Of a stretch of DNA of 64,000 nt, positions 26,442 to 35,610 are shown piece after piece. The DNA comes from Mesorhizobium sp. B2-1-8 (GTDB taxonomy: Bacteria > Pseudomonadota > Alphaproteobacteria > Rhizobiales > Rhizobiaceae). The notes below the pieces were generated by a model that saw only the letters and a list, made by a program, of their open reading frames with translations, was not told where the DNA came from and ran no database searches. The DNA is taken from positions 3,321,001-3,385,000 of the forward strand of contig NZ_CP083952.1 of NCBI RefSeq assembly GCF_006442545.2. The letters run 5' to 3'. A program made the translations under genes and the position numbers. The number at the start of each line of letters is the position of its first letter. Position 1 is the stretch's first letter.

Positions 26442-26705
26442 GAACGCTGACACGATCGAGAGAGCCGGAGTGACGAGAGGCGTCCACATCGCCCTGTTGT
26501 GAAAATTGCCGCGGTAATGCTCCATCGCGCTGTCAATCAGCACCGATGCGGCGATCATACCTGCCGCCCGGCTGAGATGCCGGGCAGCCGTGATCACCGC
26601 GCTCGGGGCGATGTCCTCCCGCCGCGATGAATGTGCCGGGACCGGCATGTTCACGACTGACTCCGGCTCAAGTGGATCGCGCCGCCGCTCACGTGTGCCG
26701 AACAT
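26442..26705 (-). pseudogene. Truncated hypothetical membrane-associated protein gene
   Basis: The ATG at 26705 lies 3 bp after the pyruvate-oxidase stop, so it was the next gene of that operon. The 88 coherent residues (MFGTRERRRDPLEPESVVNM, ITAARHLSRAAGMIAASVLI, FHNRAMWTPLVTPALSIVSA) contain a hydrophobic helix. After SIVSAF near 26441 the frame reads into ku-flanking DNA, so the rest is lost by rearrangement. No family name is known to me. Confidence 0.5.
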
Positions 26706-26708
26706 GGC

Positions 26709-28490
26709 TCACTCGTTGCCCGGCAAAACGCCGGCCAGCATCTGCTTCGCGCTATTCTTGATGACGCTGGCGAGTTCGGGCTCGTCAGCCATCATCGTCA
26801 TGAAATTCTTGGCATCCTTGAGGGTGATGTGCGGCGGCAGCGGCGGCACGTTCGGATCGGCCTTCATGTTCATGATGACAGGGCGATCGGAAGCCAGCGC
26901 CTCGTCCCATGCCGCACCGATCTGTTCGGGATCATCGCAGTAGATGCCCTTGAATCCGAGCAGTTCGGCATACTTGTGATAGGCAAAGTCGGGGATTGTC
27001 TGGGTTAGCGGCGTCTTGCCATCGCCAAGTTGCACGCGCTCCTCCCAGGTCACCTGGTTCAGGTCCTGGTTGTTGAGAACCATCACGACGAACCGCGGAT
27101 CGGACCAGCTCCGCCAATATTTGCTCGCCGTGATCATCACGTTGAGCCCGTTCATCTGCATGGCGCCGTCGCCAATGAAGCCGATCACGGGCCGATCGGG
27201 ATAGGCCATCTTGGCGGCGAGCGCATACGGCGTCGCGGCCCCCAACGAAGCGAGGCCTCCCGAAAGCGAACCCATCATGCCGCGCCTCATCCGGATGTCG
27301 CGCGCATACCAGTTAGCGACTGAACCTGAATCGCCTGTCATGATGACGTCGTCCGGAAGCCGCGCAGAAAGTTCGTGGAAAATGCGCTGGGGATTGACTG
27401 GATCGGCAGGCTCCATGGCGCGATCCTTGAGCGTCTCCCACCATTCAGAGACGTTTTTCTCGATCCCACGGCGCCAGGTCTCGTTCTTGTTCTGCTCGAG
27501 CAGCTGCAGGAGGGCGGCCATGGTCTGCTTGCTGTCGCCGATGAGGCTGTATTCCATTGGATAGCGCAGCGAGAGGTTGGCGCCGTCAATATCAATCTGG
27601 ACGCCGCGCGCACTACCCGGCTTGGGCAGGAATTCGCTGTAAGGGAAGGCCGACCCCACCATCAAAAAAGTGTCGCACTGCTTCATCAGGTCCCAACTCG
27701 GCTTGGTGCCGAGCAGGCCGAGAGAACCGGTGACGAACGGCAGGTCGTCGGGCAATGCCGCCTTGCCAAGCAGTGCCTTAGCGACGCCGGCATTGAGTCG
27801 GTTGGCCACTGCCATGACCTCGTCGGTCGCATGCAGCGCGCCCGCACCGACCAGGATCGCGACCTTCTTGCCGCTGTTGAGGATCTCGGCCGCCTTCTTG
27901 ATATCTTCGATGTCCGGGACCGTCGCGGCGCCGGGAAAACCGATGCCTGTGTGCGTAGCGCCATGAGCCATCGGCGCATCCTCGTATTCGAGCTCCTGCA
28001 GATCATTGGGAATGATGACGCAGGTGACCGCGCGCTTGGCCTGCGCGATCCGCACGGCGCGATCGATGCAGGTGCGAACCTGCGTGGGAACCACTGCGGT
28101 CACCACATACTCGGTGACGTCGGCGAAGAGGTTCTGCAGATCGACCTCCTGCTGGTAATTCGCGCCCAATGCCGAACGCGCCTGCTGTCCGACGATCGCG
28201 ACAACCGGCACGTGATCCATCTTGGCATCGTAAAGGCCGTTCAGGAGATGAATGGCGCCCGGCCCCGAGGTTGCAAAGCAGAGGCCTACCTGCCCCGTGA
28301 ACTTGGCATGCGCGGAAGCCATGAAGGCAGCCATTTCCTCGTGGCGGACCTGAACGTAATCCATATAACTCTTGGCCTTTTCGAGAGCGACGTCCAGCCC
28401 GCCAACGCCATCGCCGGGATATCCATAGACCCGCGACAGGCGCCACTCGTTGAGGCGCTTCCAGACGAATTCTGCAACATTCTGAGACAT
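26709..28490 (-). CDS. Thiamine-diphosphate-dependent pyruvate oxidase/dehydrogenase (PoxB-like)
   Basis: A 593-residue ThDP enzyme with three classical domains. The N-terminal Pyr domain has the catalytic glutamate in VRHEEMAAFMASAHAK. The central FAD/DHS-type domain spans roughly 190-330. The C-terminal PP domain has GDGAMQMNGLNVMI then LNNQDLNQVTWEER for Mg-ThDP binding. The family converts pyruvate to acetate and CO2 at the membrane (PoxB) or makes related products. The SDR gene lies 26 bp upstream on the same strand and the truncated membrane ORF 3 bp downstream, so the three form an operon. Substrate not proven. Confidence 0.85.
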   Translation of the reverse strand: MSQNVAEFVWKRLNEWRLSRVYGYPGDGVGGLDVALEKAKSYMDYVQVRHEEMAAFMASAHAKFTGQVGLCFATSGPGAIHLLNGLYDAKMDHVPVVAIVGQQARSALGANYQQEVDLQNLFADVTEYVVTAVVPTQVRTCIDRAVRIAQAKRAVTCVIIPNDLQELEYEDAPMAHGATHTGIGFPGAATVPDIEDIKKAAEILNSGKKVAILVGAGALHATDEVMAVANRLNAGVAKALLGKAALPDDLPFVTGSLGLLGTKPSWDLMKQCDTFLMVGSAFPYSEFLPKPGSARGVQIDIDGANLSLRYPMEYSLIGDSKQTMAALLQLLEQNKNETWRRGIEKNVSEWWETLKDRAMEPADPVNPQRIFHELSARLPDDVIMTGDSGSVANWYARDIRMRRGMMGSLSGGLASLGAATPYALAAKMAYPDRPVIGFIGDGAMQMNGLNVMITASKYWRSWSDPRFVVMVLNNQDLNQVTWEERVQLGDGKTPLTQTIPDFAYHKYAELLGFKGIYCDDPEQIGAAWDEALASDRPVIMNMKADPNVPPLPPHITLKDAKNFMTMMADEPELASVIKNSAKQMLAGVLPGNE

Positions 28491-28516
28491 GGGATCTTCC
28501 TCGGCGGATAAAGTCG

Positions 28517-29554
28517 TCAGCGGCCTCCCCGTCCTGTCCTGGGCCTATCCGAGTTATGCTTCCAAGCATCCAGGCGTTTCGCGGCCCGAAGCGCCACGAC
28601 AGCCAGTCCAATCGCGGTGACCGCGATGACCGATGCCTTGTGGCGATCCGTAAACATTTCCCAGCTTCGGTCGCGTGACTGGGCGTCAAAGCGGCCATGC
28701 GCCGAATAGTCACCCGACACCGGCTTGAACAGGTTCGCTGGAGCGTTCGGAGCGGTAGGGCGATCGGCAAGTTGTCCGCAATAGCCAGCCTTGGCGAGAT
28801 AGCGGTCGATCAACCCCGGCGCGATGCGGTTGGCGAGGATCGCCTTGACTGTCGACCAGCCAACCCAGACGTCACGTCGCTTGTGCGTGGCGGCGAAGAA
28901 AATCGCGCGTGCCGGCACTTCGGGTTCGAAGATCGGGGCGACCGGCTTGGCCTTGCGACCCATCTTGTTGAGCGCCCAGTCGAATTGCGGCGTATTCACC
29001 GCAGGCAGGTCGACCATCGTCAGGTGTACATCGAGCTTGTCGTGGATGATCTCGGAACGCAGACTGTCGGTAAACCCCCTGATCGCTGCTTTGGCGCCGC
29101 AGTAAACCGATTGCAGCGGCACGGAACGATAGGCCAGCGCCGACCCGACGTTGACGATGGTTCCGCGATTGCGCACGCGCATTCTCTTCAGCGCCGCCAT
29201 CATACCATGTACCTGTCCGAGGTAAGTCACCTTGGTGCCGCGCTCGACCTCTTCGGCAGTCAGCTTGGCGACGGGGGAAAATATCGTCGCCATCGCGACA
29301 TTGACCCAAATGTCGATTGGACCGAGCTCCGCTTCGACCCGATCCGCGGCCGCCTCAACCGCGGCAGGATCGGCGACATCCGTCGGAATCGGCAGCGCGT
29401 TTACGCCGTACCGCCGCACATCATTGGCTGCCCGCTCAAGCCGCGCGGCATCACGCGAAAGCAGGCCGACATCGAAGCCCTCTCGAGCAAACTCCTCGAC
29501 GGTGGCGCGACCGACGCCCGCGCCGGCACCTGTGATCACCACCACCTTGGCCAT
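28517..29554 (-). CDS. Short-chain dehydrogenase/reductase with C-terminal hydrophobic segment
   Basis: From ATG 29554 (AGGAGAAG upstream) the protein starts MAKVVVITGAGAGVGRATVE with the NAD(P)-binding TGxxxGxG motif. The catalytic serine lies in NVGSALAYRS and the YxxxK pair in VYCGAKAAIRG. After the SDR core (about 250 residues) an extension ends with VIAVTAIGLAVVALRAAKRL, a likely membrane helix or anchor. Substrate unknown. It is the first gene of a minus-strand operon with the pyruvate-oxidase-like gene, a pairing seen in rhizobial stress-related accessory clusters. Confidence 0.85.
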   Translation of the reverse strand: MAKVVVITGAGAGVGRATVEEFAREGFDVGLLSRDAARLERAANDVRRYGVNALPIPTDVADPAAVEAAADRVEAELGPIDIWVNVAMATIFSPVAKLTAEEVERGTKVTYLGQVHGMMAALKRMRVRNRGTIVNVGSALAYRSVPLQSVYCGAKAAIRGFTDSLRSEIIHDKLDVHLTMVDLPAVNTPQFDWALNKMGRKAKPVAPIFEPEVPARAIFFAATHKRRDVWVGWSTVKAILANRIAPGLIDRYLAKAGYCGQLADRPTAPNAPANLFKPVSGDYSAHGRFDAQSRDRSWEMFTDRHKASVIAVTAIGLAVVALRAAKRLDAWKHNSDRPRTGRGGR

Positions 29555-30359
29555 ACATCTTCTCCTGGATATGGCCATCTAACGACGGGTTCGGAGTGTT
29601 GTTCCGGGCCGAATGGCGAAAATGGGCCACGGCGGAAACATTGGCGTCGTGCGCCGTTTAGGGATGGACAGCGCTGAGCGCCGCCTTGCCGCCGGGAGGA
29701 TGGGTTGCTTGAACACTATCATTTGATCGCCATCGGCAGCTGCCTAGGCTGTGCTTCGTTCGCCTATGCGCCCGCGCCAACCGGAAAGCGCCTGATCCTC
29801 GAACGATTACCTACCGGGCGAGGAGGCTGACTGGAGCGCGCAGGCTGCCTTGGTCGACGGCAGGTACCAAGTCGGCCCACGCGCAGGTAATCTACATCGA
29901 TCCAATGCTGGTGAAAACACGACAATGTGAAGCTGGTGACCAATGCCGACGGCCAAGAGGAACCCTGCCTCCCTGCAAAATTGGCGCGCCCCCGGCCGGA
30001 ATGGCTCGTTCTGGACCGCGCTCCTGGTTTGAGCACGCTGAAACCACCGGCAAAAGCCATGCCGTGTGCGCAATGGCGAAGGATGCACCTGCTCGGCGGG
30101 GGGGCCGGAACGGAGGAGAGGGGACGGTTGTTCGGGTTGGAGCGGTGCCTGCACAAGTGCGGCGGGCCTGCGCCTAATCCTCGCCGTTCGCGGTTGACGT
30201 GAGGTATTCCTGAGCGGGGACGGGCCGCTTTCCCGAGGCCGCGCCAAGTCGCACGACAATTCGTTGCGCTAGCGCCACGGGACGTCCTTATCGCTGAAGG
30301 TGTTGAACTCGCCAGCAGATTGACCGTTCGATGACGTTCGCCGGGAATGGCGGGCTCAG
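29555..30359. other. Gene-poor region
   Basis: About 800 bp with long but unconvincing frames on both strands (for example 29927-30202 plus). No domain, good ribosome binding site or RNA structure was recognised. It probably holds decayed coding DNA. Confidence 0.4.
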
Positions 30360-30764
30360 CTATTTCTTCAACTGTCCACCAACGCGTGCGACGTAGCAAC
30401 CCCCGTGAGCGAGAGCAGGACCTTCAATTTCGTTGCGGTCGATCTGCTGCACCTTGCCGCGGACTATCGCAAGCTCGGCCGGGACGTGGCCTGCCTCTTT
30501 TCTGGTCGCGGTGTCGACGGCAATCAGCCGCTTTAGTGATCGCAGAACCTCGCCGCGCGTCCAGCCGACCAAAAGCATGGAATCAACGAGTGCATGAAAG
30601 CCTGGTTGAATCGCCCCTTGGCATTCGATCCAACGATCGGGATGGTCTTCTGTTCGTCTCGGCGGATTGATGCTGCCTTGAGCACTGGAAATCTGGGGGC
30701 CGCCTTGTACATCCCCTGGAGAGTCTTTCATCTCGCCATCAGGCGCGAATTGCAGTCTCAGCAT
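30360..30764 (-). CDS. Hypothetical protein, possibly coupled to upstream small ORF
   Basis: A 134-residue frame. The middle (AIQPGFHALVDSMLLVGWTR then GEVLRSLKRLIAVDTATRKE) looks like a conserved helical domain. The start ATG at 30764 overlaps the stop of an upstream 50-codon frame (ATGCTGA), as in translationally coupled pairs. The N-terminal 40 residues are polar and disordered. Function unknown; it could be a remnant since the flanks are degenerate. Confidence 0.4.
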   Translation of the reverse strand: MLRLQFAPDGEMKDSPGDVQGGPQISSAQGSINPPRRTEDHPDRWIECQGAIQPGFHALVDSMLLVGWTRGEVLRSLKRLIAVDTATRKEAGHVPAELAIVRGKVQQIDRNEIEGPALAHGGCYVARVGGQLKK

Positions 30765-30911
30765 TTGCCATATCCAATAATATGTCGGTCTATCGCCGCC
30801 ATTTGGGCGACAGGCTTAGCCATAAAGTAGGTCTGTTCGTTGATCTTGATGATCTTGTGGGTCGCGGGGTTCACAACGACCGGGCGGTTGTCGGGCAGGA
30901 TATTTGACATT
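30758..30911 (-). CDS. Small hypothetical ORF
   Basis: About 50 residues from ATG 30911: MSNILPDNRPVVVNPATHKI then INEQTYFMAKPVAQMAAIDR. There is no clear ribosome binding site. The stop overlaps the start of the 134-residue ORF by a few bases, which supports coding. No family recognised. Confidence 0.3.
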
Positions 30912-31179
30912 GGGAACTTCATGAATTCCGACGGCGTCGGCCAGCGCAATGCCGGCGTTGACTTCGACCCCTCGGGTTTCTGAAGCAAGTGGATGCTTCA
31001 TGGCACACTCGCAGGACACCTGTTTCCTTTTCATTTTTCTCCCAACAGCCCCGATCATCAATGTAGTCAGCGCGCTGCCAACTTTGGGAGAACGCAAATG
31101 TTCCAACGGTGGGGCTTCGGTCGGGCATGCGCTGGACCTAAGTCTGATCGAATTGCGCAGTGGTGGCTTAGGTGGGGCT

Positions 31180-32383
31180 TAGGTCGTGTCCCATCAAGTG
31201 GTGTAGCTGGCGGTTACGAAGCCGCTCGCGAGCGCGCCGTTAGTAGCGCTGTAGCGAGTGAGCGGGGTGTCGGTGGTCATCGGCGTTTTCCGGTAGGGTT
31301 TGGTTGTTGACGCCAACCCCATTTCGGAAGGACCACCGATGACCGACGACATGATGAACCTGCGCACGCTCGTGGAGAAGACCCCGGATGCCGATCTGCT
31401 GCGCGAGATGATCGGCTTTGCCGCCGAGCGGCTGACGGAAATGGAGGTGGGCGCGGCCACCGGCGCCGGCTATGGCGAGAAGAACCCGCTGCGGCTCGCC
31501 CAGCGCAACGGCTACCGCGACCGGGACTGGGAGACGCGGGCCGGCACGGTCGAGCTGCGCATCCCGAAGCTCAGGAAGGGAAGCTACTTCCCGGGTTTCC
31601 TCGAACCGCGCCGCATGGCCGAGAAGGCGCTGACCGCCGTCATCCAGGAAGCTTATGTGCAAGGCATCTCGACCCGGTCGGTTGACGACCTGGTCAAGGC
31701 CATGGGGATGAGTGGCATCTCCAAGAGCCAGGTCTCGCGGCTGTGCGAGGAGATCGACGGTAAGGTGAAGGCCTTCCTCGAGCGGCCGATCGAGGGCGAT
31801 TGGCCATACCTGTGGATCGATGCCACTTACCTGAAGGTGCGCCGCGGTGGGCGGATCGTTTCGGTCGCCGTCATCATCGCCGTCGGCGTCAACGCGGACG
31901 GCCGGCGCGAGGTCCTGGGCATGGAGATTGGCACCTCGGAGGCCGAGCCGATCTGGACGGAGTTCCTGCGCAAGCTGACACGTCGCGGCCTGCGCGGCGT
32001 CAAGCTCGTCGTCTCCGACGCGCACGAAGGCCTCAAGAGCGCCGTCACCAAGGTGCTGTGCGCGACATGGCAGAGGTGCCGCGTCCACTTCATGAGGAAC
32101 GTGCTGGCCCATGTCGGCAAGAGCGGCCGCAGGGTCGTCTCAGCCTTCATCGCCACCGCGTTTGCCCAAGAGACCTCGGAAGCCGCCAGCGCCCAATGGC
32201 GCGCCGTCGCCAACCAGATCCGGCCTAAGGTGCCGAAGCTGGCGACAATCATGGACGACGCCGAGCCCGACGTGCTGGCCTACATGACCTTCCCGAAGGA
32301 ACATCGCGCCAAGCTCCACTCGACGAATACGATCGAGCGCCTCAACGGCGAGATCAAGCGGCGCACCGAGGTCGTCGGAATCC
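31180..32383 (+). mobile_element. IS256-family element, 3'-truncated
   Basis: The left flank around 31180-31220 resembles an IS256-type end, and the transposase gene follows. The element stops abruptly inside the transposase at about 32383, where sequence of an unrelated IS begins, so no right inverted repeat is present. The left boundary is approximate. Confidence 0.65.
31339..32383 (+). pseudogene. IS256-family transposase, C-terminally truncated
   Basis: The frame from ATG 31339 encodes a typical IS256 (mutator-like) transposase. It has [20 protein letters not shown], then [20 protein letters not shown] with the first aspartate, [13 protein letters not shown] with the second, and [20 protein letters not shown] with the catalytic glutamate. 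All three DDE residues are kept, but about 50 C-terminal residues are lost after EVVGI. The frame continues into foreign DNA to 32568 as nonsense. The protein is probably inactive. Confidence 0.8.
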
Positions 32384-32420
32384 ATACCGCGCATGAGGTT
32401 GGCGTTTCGCCAGCATCGCA

Positions 32421-32510
32421 GGCGATCGCAAGGGCCAGTCCGACAGCCGCGGCGTCGGCTGGGAATTCATCCATGTCGCCATCAACGACGCCTCGCGCAT
32501 CGCGTTTCTC
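32421..32510 (+). pseudogene. IS481-like transposase fragment
   Basis: In a different frame from the IS256 remnant, the DNA encodes [20 protein letters not shown] and then INDASRIAF. This is the integrase-core region around the first catalytic aspartate of IS481-type transposases. Only about 30 residues remain. Confidence 0.55.
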
Positions 32511-32679
32511 CTTTGCGTGGTGCCATTTTCCGCGAGTAAGCGCCTCCAGACGCTTGCTTCCTTCCTGACAGATAGGTGTCCAGCGTAGAATTCAGTCGTC
32601 CAGATGCAGATCGGACCAGGTGTGTTGGAACCTAACCCATTAGCCGGCGTTGAAATTGGTCACGGTTGGGGGGCTTCTG

Positions 32680-32907
32680 ATGCCCGTTTATCTGGTTGAG
32701 GAAATGCGGGGGAAACGTGCTGTGCGGGCCAGCAGGATTGAGGCTTCTACACCGCGCGCCGCGGCGTCCACCTTGAGCGGTCGACGCTTCACTGTGCGAA
32801 AATGGGGACGGGAATGGATTCAGGTGACCGATGAGCTATCGGGCAATGTATTTGTGTACTGCTTTGCCGAAGATGAAGAGTATAGGAAAGATACGGCGCT
32901 CGGCTAA
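32680..32907 (+). CDS. Small hypothetical protein
   Basis: 75 residues from ATG 32680: MPVYLVEEMRGKRAVRASRI, then FTVRKWGREWIQVTDELSGN and VFVYCFAEDEE. A purine-rich GGGGGG lies upstream of the start. The compact alternating pattern suggests a small beta-sheet protein. No family recognised, but the composition is protein-like and a promoter could lie in the 170 bp upstream. Confidence 0.45.
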   Translation: MPVYLVEEMRGKRAVRASRIEASTPRAAASTLSGRRFTVRKWGREWIQVTDELSGNVFVYCFAEDEEYRKDTALG

Positions 32908-32979
32908 TAAGGTTATCCGGCAAATGAAATAAATAGGGATGATTGCCTCTCTCGCACGTCACTTTCGGTTTTGTTCAGC

Positions 32980-33700
32980 CTATTCCACCGTCACCGATTT
33001 CGCCAGATTGCGCGGCTGATCGACGTCGGTGCCCATGAACACGGCGGCGAAATAGGCGAGCATCTGGATCGGCAGCGCGTAGATGATCGGCGAGATGATT
33101 TCCGGCACATCCGGAAGCACGATGGTCTCCATCGTCTTCACGCTCACCTGTGCCGCGCCCTTGGCGTCGGTGATCAGGATGATCTTGCCGCCGCGAGCCG
33201 CTACTTCCTGCATGTTGGACACGGTTTTCTCGAAGATGCGATCGTGCGGCGCAATCACGATCACCGGCATGTTCTCGTCGATCAGCGCGATCGGCCCGTG
33301 CTTCAACTCGCCCGCGGCATAGCCCTCGGCATGGATGTAGGAGATTTCCTTGAGTTTTAGCGCGCCTTCCATGGCCAGCGGGAAATTGGTGTCGCGGCCG
33401 AGGTAGAGCACATCGGAGTAGCGCGATATCTCACGCGCGACCCGCTCGATCTGCTCTTCGAGCTTCAGCACCTGGTTGGCATAGCGCGGCGCTTCGGAGA
33501 GCTCCCGCACCAGGATTTTCTCCTGCTCTTTCGAGATCGTGCCGCGTGCCACGCCCGCCTGCACGGCGAGCCAGGCCAGTACTGAGAGCTGGCAAGTAAA
33601 AGCCTTGGTCGAGGCGACGCCGATCTCAGGCCCCGCCAGCGTCGGCAGCACGATGTCGGATTCGCGCGTCATGGTCGATTCGCGCATGTTGACGACGGCC
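32980..33700 (-). pseudogene. GlmS (glutamine-fructose-6-phosphate aminotransferase) C-terminal fragment
   Basis: The minus-strand frame encodes AVVNMRESTMTRESD, GPEIGVASTKAFTCQLSVLA, HAEGYAAGELKHGPIALIDE and the terminal QPRNLAKSVTVE. This is the C-terminal part of the two SIS (isomerase) domains of GlmS/NodM, ending with the canonical LAKSVTVE. About 240 of roughly 608 residues remain; the glutaminase domain and the first part of the first SIS domain are missing. The frame continues upstream into an antisense-free ugd fragment in another frame. No ammonia transfer is possible. Confidence 0.8.
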
Positions 33701-33964
33701 ATCCGTGGTGAAGTTGACGCGGTCGGCTGCGTGATTCTGCCTCGCGATGCTTTCAAGGCCCGGTTCCAAGATCGGGAGGAAGCCCGGATTGAGCCGCTCC
33801 ACCTTCCTTGTGTCGATGTCGAGGCAGAGCATCCTGGTAACCACCTCGGCAAGCATTGCCGCCTGGACATAGCCAATTCCAAACACGTCAAGTCCATTCG
33901 TTCCGTCGGGCACGTCGAGTCGTTTTCGGGCCGGGCGGTTCAAAGGATTTGGTGCCATACGCAT
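33701..33964 (-). pseudogene. Degenerate N-terminal fragment of UDP-glucose dehydrogenase
   Basis: The frame contains DVFGIGYVQAAMLAEV, then CLDIDTRKVERLNPGFLPIL and EPGLESIARQNHAADRVNFT. This parallels residues 3-75 of the intact ugd at 17171, with a three-residue gap in the glycine motif (GLV missing) and many substitutions. It ends exactly where glmS sequence begins. The fragment is an old, diverged copy rather than a recent duplication. Confidence 0.75.
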
Positions 33965-34143
33965 TTGGCTAGAAACGTTGGATGCATTCTCATCAACTCA
34001 AGCGGCGCACCATCAACTTTCGACGATTCCATGGCGATGCTGATCAAGGATTCTATCAGGCAGAGGTGCTATTTGATTTTGCCCTAACGTTTCGGTTCTT
34101 GTAGGCAGGTGTCGGGCGCTATCAAATCAGATGAGGGAATCAG

Positions 34144-35580
34144 ATGCCTATTCTTCATTATACATCGGGTGGGTCGGGCGCCGACATTGCCGCCGCCGGG
34201 TTCAACCTCGCTGACGTTCAATCGGTTGCCCAAGTCAATGCCCTGCCTACCGGCATGAAGGGCCTAGTTTGGCTGAATGAGGCAGGCGGGACAACAACGT
34301 CTTTTATCGACAAAGTCACTCCGTTCATAGGCAACTCCAAGGTGTTTGGATTCTTCCTGCTTGATGAACCCGACCCCACGGGCAAATGGCATACATACGC
34401 GAGCGCGGCGAACCTGAAAGCCGAATCAGACTGGATCCACTCCCATTTTCCGGGCGCCAAGACCTTCATCACAATGATGAACATGGGATCGTCGGCAAAT
34501 CCGGACTTTTCGAACACCTACAACCCAGCCAACACCCACATCGACTATTACGGATTATCACCCTATCCGGTTCGGACGGGAACAAGCACGACCGATTACA
34601 ATATGATCGATAAAACGGTCGCTGCGGCGGAGGCTGCAGGCATCCCGGCGAGTAAAATCGTTCCGGTCTATCAGACATTTGGGGGCGGCACTTGGATCAC
34701 CGACACCGATGGGAAATATGTGCTTCCGTCGGCCTCCCAGGAGCAGACCATGATGGACCACTGGGCGAAGTTGGTTCCCTCACCAGCCTTCGACTATGCC
34801 TATGCTTGGGGTTCTCAGCAAGGCGACACAGCTTTGGGAGCCTCGCCAGCGCTGAGGGCTTTTTTCCTGCAGCATAATCAAAGTGTCGACGCGGTGGCGA
34901 CGCAGCCTGATGGTGTCGCCATACAGCCTGCCGTTCACACATTCAAAGGCACTGGCAGATCGGATGTCTTTCATGGGACGACTGGCGCCGACACTATGAT
35001 CGGGCAGGGAGGCAATGACACATATCATGTCAACAATGCAGGCGACCGGGCGATCGAGGTGGCGCGCGGCGGTAACGATACAGTGCTGGCCTCTGTGAGT
35101 TATGCGTTGTCGGCAGGATCGCAAATCGAGCACCTCGCAACGACGAATGCGGCCGGCAAAGGGGCGATCAACCTCACGGGCAACGCGTTCGGCCAGACCA
35201 TCCAGGGCAATGCCGGTGACAACATCATCAGCGGCGCCGGAGGCCGGGATGTCTTGACAGGGCACGGCGGCGCGGACGTTTTCGTTTTCAATTCCGCCCT
35301 CGGCGCAGCCAATGTCGCGAAGGTTACTGACTTCAATGTAGCACGCGACAAGATCCAGCTCGACCATGCGGTGTTTGCCGGATTGCATGCGGGCGCCCTG
35401 CCTCCGGCGGCATTCCACATCGGCACAGGTGCGCATAGCAGCGCCGAGCACGTCATTTACAACAGCACGACTGGCGCGCTTTCGTACGACAGCGATGGAG
35501 TTGGCAGCGCACATCAAGTCCAGTTCGCTACGGTTTCTCCCCATATGTCGCTCTCGGCATCATCTTTCTTGGTACTGTAG
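34144..35580 (+). CDS. RTX-repeat secreted protein with N-terminal glycoside-hydrolase-like domain
   Basis: 478 residues. Positions 1-260 look like a TIM-barrel glycoside-hydrolase-like domain, with FGFFLLDEPDPTGKWHTY holding a candidate catalytic acid, FITMMNMGSS, and HIDYYGLSPYPV. The C-terminal part has calcium-binding RTX nonapeptides near 279-298 (GADTMIGQGGNDTYHV) and 355-385 (GDNIISGAGGRDVLTGHGG), then the usual hydrophobic end. There is no N-terminal signal peptide, which fits type I secretion via the ABC/HlyD system at 57877-60971. By analogy with rhizobial PlyA/ExsH enzymes it may cleave EPS, but the catalytic domain is not the same family and substrate is unknown. Confidence 0.75.
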   Translation: MPILHYTSGGSGADIAAAGFNLADVQSVAQVNALPTGMKGLVWLNEAGGTTTSFIDKVTPFIGNSKVFGFFLLDEPDPTGKWHTYASAANLKAESDWIHSHFPGAKTFITMMNMGSSANPDFSNTYNPANTHIDYYGLSPYPVRTGTSTTDYNMIDKTVAAAEAAGIPASKIVPVYQTFGGGTWITDTDGKYVLPSASQEQTMMDHWAKLVPSPAFDYAYAWGSQQGDTALGASPALRAFFLQHNQSVDAVATQPDGVAIQPAVHTFKGTGRSDVFHGTTGADTMIGQGGNDTYHVNNAGDRAIEVARGGNDTVLASVSYALSAGSQIEHLATTNAAGKGAINLTGNAFGQTIQGNAGDNIISGAGGRDVLTGHGGADVFVFNSALGAANVAKVTDFNVARDKIQLDHAVFAGLHAGALPPAAFHIGTGAHSSAEHVIYNSTTGALSYDSDGVGSAHQVQFATVSPHMSLSASSFLVL

Positions 35581-35590
35581 AGAGCCTCTG

Positions 35591-35610
35591 GCCTTGCCTC
35601 CTGGCAAGGC
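35591..35610 (+). terminator. Hairpin after RTX gene
   Basis: GCCTTGCC and GGCAAGGC form a perfect 8-bp stem with a TCCT loop, 10 bp after the stop at 35580. There is no strong T-run, so termination may be weak or the hairpin may stabilise the 3' end. Confidence 0.5.
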
